DNA of 33,152 bases, taken from the NCBI GenBank assembly GCA_945874455.1, contig CAMCHO010000031.1, forward strand, positions 1-33,152. The letters run 5' to 3'. Positions 18,009 to 24,384 of the stretch are shown one piece after another; positions within the stretch are counted from its first letter, which is position 1, and each line of letters opens with the position of its first letter. Under the pieces are notes generated by a model. That model was not told the origin of the DNA. It was given only the letters and a program-made list of their open reading frames with translations, and made no database searches. The position numbers were made by a program, and so were the translations under genes. The stretch is from Opitutus sp. GAS368. GTDB taxonomy: Bacteria; Verrucomicrobiota; Verrucomicrobiia; Opitutales; Opitutaceae.

Positions 18009-18787
18009 CTACCGACCAGGAAAAAACTCATCTCATCCTCACCGTCGAGGGCGTGAACAAGACCTTCGACGGCTTCAAGGCCATCACGGATCTCAATTTT
18101 TACCTCGACCGCGGCGAGCTCCGCACCGTCATCGGCCCCAACGGCGCGGGCAAATCCACGTTCTTCGATCTCATCACCGGCCGCACCAAACCCGACACGG
18201 GGAAAATTGAATTTGGCTGGGACACCGACCTCACCGCTCTGACCGAATACGAGATCAATCGCCTCGGCATCGGCCGAAAATTTCAAACCCCCTCGGTCTA
18301 CAGCGAGCACAGCGTCTGGGAAAATCTCCTGCTCTCGCTCAAGGGCCCGCGCGGCGTTTTTTCGACGCTGTTCCACCGGACGAGCACCGCGCAACGCGAG
18401 CGCATTGACGAGTTGCTCACGCTCATCCGTCTCAACGCCAAACGCGACTGGCTCGCCGGCCAACTTGCCCACGGAGAAAAACAGTGGCTCGAAATCGGTA
18501 TGCTCCTCGCCCAAGACCCGCAGGTTCTCCTCGTCGACGAACCCGCTGCCGGCATGACCGACGACGAAACTCATCGCACCGGGGAACTGCTCCTCTCCCT
18601 CGCTGGCAAACACAGCATCATCGTCGTCGAGCACGACATGGCTTTCGTAAAACAAATCGCCTGCGGCGGCAAAGTCACCGTCCTCCACCAGGGCACCGTC
18701 CTGTGCGAAGGAAAATTCGACGACGTACAAGCCGACACCAAAGTCCGCGAGGTCTACCTCGGCCGCGGCAAACACGGCACCCGATGA
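18005..18787 (+). CDS. urtD: Urea ABC transporter, ATPase UrtD
   Basis: A 260-residue cytoplasmic ATPase of the LivG type. It shows Walker A GPNGAGKS (44-51), Q94 in the Q-loop (KFQTPSVY), the UrtD form of the signature LAHGEKQ (154-160), Walker B VLLVDEP (174-180) and the switch His in VVEHDM. With UrtE it powers UrtBC. The start overlaps the urtC stop by four bases. After the stop comes a 154-base spacer with two copies of a palindromic repeat before urtE, an unusual break in an otherwise tight operon. Confidence 0.96.
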   Translation: MTTDQEKTHLILTVEGVNKTFDGFKAITDLNFYLDRGELRTVIGPNGAGKSTFFDLITGRTKPDTGKIEFGWDTDLTALTEYEINRLGIGRKFQTPSVYSEHSVWENLLLSLKGPRGVFSTLFHRTSTAQRERIDELLTLIRLNAKRDWLAGQLAHGEKQWLEIGMLLAQDPQVLLVDEPAAGMTDDETHRTGELLLSLAGKHSIIVVEHDMAFVKQIACGGKVTVLHQGTVLCEGKFDDVQADTKVREVYLGRGKHGTR

Positions 18788-18878
18788 ACTCCTCGAAATG
18801 TAGCCCGCATCGTGAGAGGCGGGACTCCTCGCGATGCCGGCACTCCTCGCCCTGTAGCCCGCCTCGTGAGAGGCGGGA
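18788..18878 (+). repeat. Two 37-base direct repeats with internal hairpins (urtD-urtE spacer)
   Basis: Units at 18788-18824 and 18842-18878 (54-base period) share ACTCCTCG, three variable bases, then TGTAGCCCGC, one variable base, and TCGTGAGAGGCGGGA. Each unit contains the hairpin CCCGC-TC, GTGA, GA-GCGGG. The second copy has a perfect 8-bp stem, the first an A/G mismatch. Two copies and no spacer pattern exclude a CRISPR; this resembles REP-type intergenic elements. Confidence 0.75.
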
Positions 18879-18893
18879 CCGAACACCCCTCCT

Positions 18894-18934
18894 CCTGCCT
18901 CTGCTTTCTCAGTGTCTCTGCTCCTCTGTGGTTC
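18894..18934 (-). repeat. Imperfect CACAGAG-type repeat before urtE
   Basis: On the minus strand this stretch begins GAACCACAGAGGAGCAGAGA and continues with ACACTGAGAAAGCAGAGG, a run of degenerate (C)ACAGAG-like words. It ends eight bases before the urtE ATG. Similar ACCACAGAG words are familiar from intergenic DNA of diverse environmental bacteria (recalled, not searched). Confidence 0.55.
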
Positions 18935-18941
18935 CTTCCGA

Positions 18942-19736
18942 ATGAGCGCCCTCCTCCAACTCACCGCCGTCGAAACCGACATCGCCGGCTCCCGCATCCT
19001 CCGCGGCGTCAACCTCGCCGTGAACACCGGCGAAGTCGTCGCCCTCATGGGTCGCAACGGCGTGGGCAAGACCACCACGCTCCGCACCATCACCGGCCTC
19101 CTGCCCGTACGCAGCGGCACCCTCACCTTCGCCGGCCAAGACATCGCCACACTCGCCCCCGACGTCCGCGCCCGCGCCGGGATCGCCTACGTCCCGCAAG
19201 GCCGCGACATCTTCCCGCACCTCACCGTCGAAGAAAACCTCCACGTGGGTCTCCTCGTCCACCGTCGAGGCCGGGCCTCCGACTACGCAGGCCTCGAACG
19301 CGTCTACAGTCTGTTTCCCGTCCTGAAGGAAATGCTGTCCCGCAAAGGCGGCGTGCTCTCCGGTGGTCAACAACAGCAACTCGCCATCGGCCGCGCGCTC
19401 CTCACGAATCCGAAACTCCTCATTCTCGACGAGCCCACCGAGGGCATCCAACCGTCAATCATCGACCAAATCGGCGATACGTTGAAAAAACTGAAAGCGC
19501 CCCGCGCTCCCGCCGACGTCTTTCAACGCGCCGCGCAGGACGTGCAAGCGGTCACGTTGGCCGTACAACACCTCAAACAGGAACACTCCCTCGCAATTCT
19601 GCTCGTCGAACAATACGTCGATTTTTGCCGCGAGGTCGCCGACCGCTACTACGCCATGGACCGCGGCGCCGTCGTCGTGTCCGGTGAGATTGCCACTCTC
19701 ACGGACGACGTCGTAAAAAAACATCTCCAGGTCTAA
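18942..19736 (+). CDS. urtE: Urea ABC transporter, ATPase UrtE
   Basis: A 264-residue LivF-type ATPase, partner of UrtD. It shows Walker A GRNGVGKT (37-44), signature LSGGQ (139-143), Walker B LLILDEP (159-165) followed by TEGIQPSII, and the H-loop region replaced by LVEQY, as usual for UrtE. Compared with the normal family length (about 230-240) it has roughly 25 additional residues at 185-211 (APRAPADVFQRAAQDV and onward) between Walker B and LVEQY. I chose the ATG at 18942 (MSALLQLTAVETD) because the family starts there; a possible start ten codons upstream falls in repeat DNA. The ureA gene follows after 51 bases. Confidence 0.94.
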   Translation: MSALLQLTAVETDIAGSRILRGVNLAVNTGEVVALMGRNGVGKTTTLRTITGLLPVRSGTLTFAGQDIATLAPDVRARAGIAYVPQGRDIFPHLTVEENLHVGLLVHRRGRASDYAGLERVYSLFPVLKEMLSRKGGVLSGGQQQQLAIGRALLTNPKLLILDEPTEGIQPSIIDQIGDTLKKLKAPRAPADVFQRAAQDVQAVTLAVQHLKQEHSLAILLVEQYVDFCREVADRYYAMDRGAVVVSGEIATLTDDVVKKHLQV

Positions 19737-19742
19737 ATGGCT

Positions 19743-19777
19743 TTATCCGAGTTCCTCCGTGTAATCCGTGGTTAAAC
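19743..19777 (-). repeat. ACGGATTACACGGA-type repeat before ureA
   Basis: On the minus strand the sequence begins GTTTAACCACGGATTACACG and continues GAGGAACTCGGATAA, a set of degenerate ACGGAT words spaced about 9-10 bases apart. It occupies most of the urtE-ureA spacer and ends 10 bases before the ureA ATG. A close copy lies before ureG (28081-28110). Confidence 0.6.
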
Positions 19778-19787
19778 ATTCCGCCCG

Positions 19788-20090
19788 ATGCATCTGACTC
19801 CCCGCGAACGCGAAAAACTCCTCATCGTCACCGCTGCCGACCTCGCCCGCCGACGTCAGGCGCGCGGCCTCAAGCTCAACTATCCCGAAGCCATCGCGAT
19901 CATTACCTATGAGATCATCGAAGGTGCCCGCGACGGCAAACGCGTCGCCGAACTCATGAGCTACGGGACCACCATCCTCACAGTCGCCGACGTGATGGAA
20001 GGCGTCGCCGACATGGTCCACGACGTTCAGGTCGAGGCCACGTTCCCCGACGGCACCAAACTCGTCACCGTCCACCATCCCATCCGCTGA
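19788..20090 (+). CDS. ureA: Urease subunit gamma
   Basis: The 100-residue gamma subunit of nickel urease, of standard length. It begins [20 protein letters not shown] and contains [20 protein letters not shown] and the C-terminal [13 protein letters not shown], all characteristic. It assembles with UreB and UreC in the cytoplasm. The ureB start follows after two bases. A degenerate ACGGAT-type repeat fills the spacer in front of it. Confidence 0.98.
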   Translation: MHLTPREREKLLIVTAADLARRRQARGLKLNYPEAIAIITYEIIEGARDGKRVAELMSYGTTILTVADVMEGVADMVHDVQVEATFPDGTKLVTVHHPIR

Positions 20091-20092
20091 CC

Positions 20093-20470
20093 ATGATCCC
20101 CGGCGAAATTATCGTGGCCGACGACGGCCCGCTCCTTGCGAATCTGCATCTCGCGACCCTCACGCTCGCCGTCGCCAACACCGGCGATCGTCCGATCCAA
20201 GTCGGCTCGCACTACCATTTCTTCGAGACCAACGAAGCCCTCCGCTTCGACCGCGCCGCCGCCCGCGGTTTCCGCCTCAACATCCCCGCCGGCACCGCCG
20301 TTCGCTTCGAAGCCGGCGACACCAAGGAAGTTGAACTCGTCGCCCTCGCCGGCCTCCGCGAGGTCTACGGCCTGAACGCCAAAATCAACGGCCGCCTCGA
20401 TGCCAAACCTGTCGCCCGCCTCGTGAAAGACGGGAAGAAATTGAAGTCCACGCCCCGCTCCCGCTCATGA
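20093..20470 (+). CDS. ureB: Urease subunit beta
   Basis: A 125-residue urease beta subunit. MIPGEIIV at the N-terminus, [18 protein letters not shown] and the C-terminal [18 protein letters not shown] are diagnostic. It is about 20 residues longer than the shortest homologues because of a basic tail ([16 protein letters not shown]). The stop overlaps the ureC start (ATGA at 20467-20470), so the two are translationally coupled. Confidence 0.97.
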   Translation: MIPGEIIVADDGPLLANLHLATLTLAVANTGDRPIQVGSHYHFFETNEALRFDRAAARGFRLNIPAGTAVRFEAGDTKEVELVALAGLREVYGLNAKINGRLDAKPVARLVKDGKKLKSTPRSRS

Positions 20471-22305
20471 GCCTCCACCTCTCCCGCCGCCAATACGCCG
20501 AGATGTTCGGTCCCACCGTCGGCGACCGCGTGCGTCTCGCCGACACCGATCTTTTCGTGCAAGTCGAGCGCGACCTCATCGCCGAGGGCGGCGGCTACGG
20601 CAACGAAATCAAATTCGGCGGCGGCAAGGTCATCCGTGACGGCATGGGTCAATCCCCCACCGCGCTCGACAAGGACTGCCTCGATCTCGTTATCACGAAC
20701 GCCCTCATCCTCGATCCTCTCCTCGGTATCATCAAAGCCGATATCGGCATCAAGCACGGCCTCATCGTCGGCATCGGCCACGCCGGTAACCCTGGCATTC
20801 AATCCGGCATTGGCTCCGTTTACGCCGACCCGAAGACGAAAAAGAAAAACGCGATGGTCGTCGGGGCCGCGACCGAAGTCATCGCCGGCGAAGGTCACAT
20901 TGTCACCGCCGGCGGCATCGATACCCACATTCATTTTATCTGCCCGCAGCAAATCGACGAAGCCATCAGCTCTGGCATCACCACGATGCTCGGCGGCGGC
21001 ACTGGTCCCGCCCACGGCACCTTCGCGACAACCTGCACACCAGGAAAGTGGAACCTGCACCGCATGCTGGAAGCCGCCGAAGCGTTCCCGATGAACCTCG
21101 GCTTCCTCGGCAAGGGTAACTGCGGCACCGCCGCCCCGCTGCGCGAGCAAATCCTCGCCGGCGCCATCGGCCTCAAGCTCCACGAAGACTGGGGCACCAC
21201 CCCGGCCGCCATCGACGTCTGCCTCGGCGTCGCCGATGAACTCGACGTCCAAGTCGCGATCCACACCGACACACTCAATGAGTCAGGTTTCGTCGACGAC
21301 TCCATCCGCGCCTTCAAAGGGCGCACCATCCACACCTTTCACTCCGAGGGCGCTGGCGGCGGCCACGCGCCCGACATCATCCGCGTCTGCGGCGAGCCCA
21401 ACGTCCTCCCTTCCTCCACGAATCCCACGCGCCCCTTTACCGTCAACACCATCGACGAGCATCTGGACATGCTCATGGTCTGCCACCACTTGGATTCCAA
21501 GATCCCTGAGGACGTCGCCTTCGCCGAGAGCCGCATCCGCCCCGAGACGATCGCCGCCGAGGACTGCCTCCACGATCTCGGCGCGATCTCGATGATGTCC
21601 TCCGACTCCCAGGCCATGGGCCGTATCGGCGAAGTCATTATCCGCACGTGGCAGACTGCGCACAAGATGAAGACGCAGTTCGGCCCGCTAGCGCCAAGGA
21701 GCACGGACTTCAGGGCACCGTCCGTAGCGCGGGAGTCTTCGAGGGGCGGGCTGAAGTCACGCCCGAGCTCAGATCATTCCGCGGCCGACAATTTTCGCGC
21801 CCTCCGCTACCTCGCGAAATACACGATCAACCCTGCGATCGCCCACGGTATCAGCCATATCGTCGGCTCGGTCTCCGTCGGTAAACTCGCCGACCTCGTT
21901 ATCTTCAAACCCGCCTTGTTCGGCGTAAAACCCGAGACGGTGCTTAAAGGCGGCTTCATCGCCTGGGCCAATATGGGCGATCCCAACGCCTCAATCCCCA
22001 CGCCGCAGCCCACCTTCTACCGCCCGCAATTCGGCGCCCACGGCAAAGCCCTTACGTCCACGAGTATCACCTTCGTCAGTGCAGCCTCGCTGAGAAAAGG
22101 TAACCTCGCTGACCTCGGTCTCGCCCGTCGCCTCGAGCCCGTGCAGCGCTGCCGCCAAGTCGGCAAACGCGACATGGTCTTCAACGACGCGCTCCCGAAA
22201 ATCGAAGTCGATCCGGAGACCTACACGGTCAAAGCCGACGGCCGGATCCTCACCTGCGAACCCGCCAAAGTCCTCCCGATGGCGCAGCGGTATTTTCTAT
22301 TCTGA
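20467..22305 (+). CDS. ureC: Urease subunit alpha, with an in-frame repeat-like insertion
   Basis: The catalytic subunit, which hydrolyses urea to ammonia and carbamate at a two-nickel centre. All ligands are visible: H154 and H156 (THIH), the carbamylated lysine K237 (GLKLHEDWG), H266, H292 and D380 (SSDSQAMGR), plus flap residues C339 and H340 (MVCHHLD). At 612 residues it is about 45 longer than typical UreC (about 567). Two segments explain this. Residues about 113-130 ([18 protein letters not shown]) replace a short loop. Residues 409-440, between KTQFGPL and [17 protein letters not shown], are a low-complexity stretch encoded by palindromic DNA (21691-21786). The frame is kept and the insert follows the last nickel ligand, so the enzyme is probably active. 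Confidence 0.96.
   Translation: MSLHLSRRQYAEMFGPTVGDRVRLADTDLFVQVERDLIAEGGGYGNEIKFGGGKVIRDGMGQSPTALDKDCLDLVITNALILDPLLGIIKADIGIKHGLIVGIGHAGNPGIQSGIGSVYADPKTKKKNAMVVGAATEVIAGEGHIVTAGGIDTHIHFICPQQIDEAISSGITTMLGGGTGPAHGTFATTCTPGKWNLHRMLEAAEAFPMNLGFLGKGNCGTAAPLREQILAGAIGLKLHEDWGTTPAAIDVCLGVADELDVQVAIHTDTLNESGFVDDSIRAFKGRTIHTFHSEGAGGGHAPDIIRVCGEPNVLPSSTNPTRPFTVNTIDEHLDMLMVCHHLDSKIPEDVAFAESRIRPETIAAEDCLHDLGAISMMSSDSQAMGRIGEVIIRTWQTAHKMKTQFGPLAPRSTDFRAPSVARESSRGGLKSRPSSDHSAADNFRALRYLAKYTINPAIAHGISHIVGSVSVGKLADLVIFKPALFGVKPETVLKGGFIAWANMGDPNASIPTPQPTFYRPQFGAHGKALTSTSITFVSAASLRKGNLADLGLARRLEPVQRCRQVGKRDMVFNDALPKIEVDPETYTVKADGRILTCEPAKVLPMAQRYFLF
21698..21770. repeat. Palindromic repeat-like insertion inside ureC
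   Basis: Within the ureC insertion GACTTCAG (21706-21713) is the inverse of CTGAAGTC (21751-21758), ACGGAC (21703-21708) of GTCCGT (21720-21725), and CGGGC (21747-21751) of GCCCG (21761-21765). The encoded residues have no counterpart in the Klebsiella-type UreC sequence as I recall it. The structure resembles a mobile palindromic element inserted in frame. Confidence 0.55.
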
Positions 22306-22348
22306 GCGGGAACACCCGGCGCCCAGCGTCGAAACCTAAGCGGCGCCG

Positions 22349-22735
22349 TCACCCGCGTGCGATCATCGGCTCGCACGCATAAAGCGCAAAGAGCACGACT
22401 GCCACCACGTCGCACACCGCGGCCGGCGCAAGACCGCGAAACAGGGGTTTACCCCACTGGCCGAGGGTGAGCGCGATCAACACGAGTTTCTCAACGCCGA
22501 CCATCGCCATCACCGGCCCGCGCAAAGCCGGCACCTCCGCCGCCCACATCATCAATCCGCCGCAGACCGCCGCCATCGCTCCCCAGTGCCGGGCAAAAAA
22601 CCGGCCGGTCTCGTCACCGACCGGAAGCTTGAGCAACCGGTTGAGCGCAAACTCTGGGGCGAGCGTGACGATCCCCATACTCGCCGCCAGGAAACCAAAG
22701 ACCCAAAGCAATGCGCGAATATGTTCGTGGATCAT
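22349..22735 (-). CDS. Four-TM hypothetical membrane protein
   Basis: A 128-residue protein I do not recognise. Hydrophobic segments at about 6-27, 49-71, 73-94 and 100-120 predict four transmembrane helices. There are no clear catalytic motifs. The ATG at 22735 overlaps the stop of the upstream flavoprotein gene (ATGA at 22732-22735), so it is translated with it and is the last gene of the three-gene minus-strand unit that separates ureABC from ureEFGD. It is convergent to ureC, 43 bases away. A small membrane subunit or anchor for the neighbouring redox protein is possible, but this rests only on linkage. Confidence 0.7.
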   Translation of the reverse strand: MIHEHIRALLWVFGFLAASMGIVTLAPEFALNRLLKLPVGDETGRFFARHWGAMAAVCGGLMMWAAEVPALRGPVMAMVGVEKLVLIALTLGQWGKPLFRGLAPAAVCDVVAVVLFALYACEPMIARG

Positions 22736-24384
22736 GACAAAGTCGAAACGGGCTTGCTGGAATCGACTTCGGACGGGTTCACCCCACGTCGCGCCGTCGT
22801 CAATTCTGCGAACGGTTTAAACGACGCGGTCAATTGCTGGGTCTGCTCGCGCGAAATCCGCAGCACGGCCACGGGTTCGATTGCCCGCACAGTCGCCGTC
22901 CGCTGGCGATTCTCCAATACAGCGATCTCGCCAAAATGTTCGCCCGGCCCGAGGACCGCGAGCCGCTGCTCTCCGGCCCTACCGTCATTCGCGAGGACTT
23001 CGACGGAGCCCGATTGAATGAGGTACATCACGCGACCCACGTCACCTTGGCGCACGATCGTCTGCCCAGTTTCGTAGAGCTCGCGCGTGACCCCCATGTG
23101 CGGAGCATCGCCACTCACGCTCGTCACGTCGCGACCAAAGAGAGGCACCGTGATCCAATCGAGGAGTGTGCGCACACGCTTGGACCACGTCGGCAGATAG
23201 GCCACCATGCACCCGCGCCAGGTCAACCACGCCAACCAGCCCTTGAGCGGCACGCCCCAAAGCTGCCCCACGGCCTCGCCGAAGCCCAACACGCAGCAAT
23301 CACCCATGCCCGTAAACGCGTAGGGTCTGAGCGTCCTGCCCTGCAAGGTGCGCAGGATATTTCGCCCCAAGGTCGCGCCTCCCTGCATCGCATAGAGGGC
23401 GAGCGGGGGAGCCGTCTCCCCGTTCTTCATCGGCACCGCACCGCAATCGCCAGCCGACCACACATCCGCACGCCCTCCCACCCGCCCAAAGGCGTCGCAC
23501 AGGAGGCGGCCATGCTTGTCGCGCTCAAACGGCATTTGGTCGAGGAGCGGATTCCGCGCCGCGCCCGTGCAGGAGATGATCGTCCGCGTCGCCAATCGTC
23601 GTCCGTCGGACAGGATCGCCTCCGACGGTGTGGCCGAGGCGAGCCGCTGCCCGAGTTCGATCGTGCAGCCGTTCTTGCGCAGCACAGTGGCGGCATACTC
23701 GGACAGCCGCGGGAAGCGCCGGCCGAGCTCGGGCAAGATCCGTTCGCCGGAATGGACGACGGTAATGTGCGTCTCCTCCCGGGTGAGTCCGGGGTATTCC
23801 GTTTTGAGGAGCGAGCGGAGGAATTCCGCCAACTCTGCTGCGACTTCGATGCCGGCGTAGTTGCCGCCTGCGATCACGAAATGCAACAGGCGCCGTCGCT
23901 CTACCGGATCGGGTTCGGCCTCGGCGAACTCCAGCATCGCGAGGAGATGATTCCGCACCCGGACGCAGTCGAAATAATCCTTCAGCCGCAGCGTGTGTTC
24001 GCCGACGCCGCGGTAGCGGGTGAGATCATCGACCGAGCCAAGATTCACGACGAGATGATCGTAACTCAGCGTGAGCGGTGCGCTGTCCAGCGCCCGGTGC
24101 AGGAGCACTTCCTTCTTCGCCACATCGATGCGTTCAATCCCCGCACAGATGAAACGGCCAGGTGCAAAAAGCCGGCGCGCAGGAGAGATGATCTGCCCGG
24201 CCTGAATCTTGCCGGTGAGCATCTCCGGCACGAGGCCGTGAAACGTGTGATAGTTGTGCTGGTCGACGACGATCAGTTCGACGTCTCCGCGCCGCACTGC
24301 GCTGCGCAATTGGCGCACCAACCAGATCGCGACATAACCTCCGCCAAGGACAAGGACGCGAGTGGGAGCAGGGGGAGATTTCAT
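22732..24384 (-). CDS. NDH-2-type flavoprotein fused to a cyclic-nucleotide-binding domain
   Basis: A 550-residue fusion. Residues 1-425 resemble type II NADH dehydrogenases: an FAD Rossmann motif VLVLGGGYVA (10-19, where the third Gly of GxGxxG is Ala), an NAD(P) Rossmann motif IAGGNYAGIEVAAEL (171-185), the second FAD contact WSAGDC (309-314), and a Trp/Arg-rich C-terminal stretch (about 380-418, LPTWSKRVRTLLDW) like the membrane-docking end of NDH-2. Residues about 430-530 are a CNB domain with an intact phosphate-binding cassette, HFGEIAVLENRQRTATV (483-499, Arg495). NDH-2 enzymes pass electrons from NADH to quinone without pumping; the fused domain suggests cyclic-nucleotide control. Both junctions with neighbours are ATGA overlaps. 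The sensor-to-enzyme link is inferred. Confidence 0.85.
   Translation of the reverse strand: MKSPPAPTRVLVLGGGYVAIWLVRQLRSAVRRGDVELIVVDQHNYHTFHGLVPEMLTGKIQAGQIISPARRLFAPGRFICAGIERIDVAKKEVLLHRALDSAPLTLSYDHLVVNLGSVDDLTRYRGVGEHTLRLKDYFDCVRVRNHLLAMLEFAEAEPDPVERRRLLHFVIAGGNYAGIEVAAELAEFLRSLLKTEYPGLTREETHITVVHSGERILPELGRRFPRLSEYAATVLRKNGCTIELGQRLASATPSEAILSDGRRLATRTIISCTGAARNPLLDQMPFERDKHGRLLCDAFGRVGGRADVWSAGDCGAVPMKNGETAPPLALYAMQGGATLGRNILRTLQGRTLRPYAFTGMGDCCVLGFGEAVGQLWGVPLKGWLAWLTWRGCMVAYLPTWSKRVRTLLDWITVPLFGRDVTSVSGDAPHMGVTRELYETGQTIVRQGDVGRVMYLIQSGSVEVLANDGRAGEQRLAVLGPGEHFGEIAVLENRQRTATVRAIEPVAVLRISREQTQQLTASFKPFAELTTARRGVNPSEVDSSKPVSTLS

Noticed and set aside
18788-18878. Possible CRISPR array
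   Set aside because: Only two units, each internally palindromic, with a 17-base gap and no cas genes nearby.
20467-22305. ureC as a pseudogene because of the insertion
   Set aside because: The frame is intact and all nickel ligands, the carbamylated lysine and the flap residues are present; the insert falls after the last ligand.
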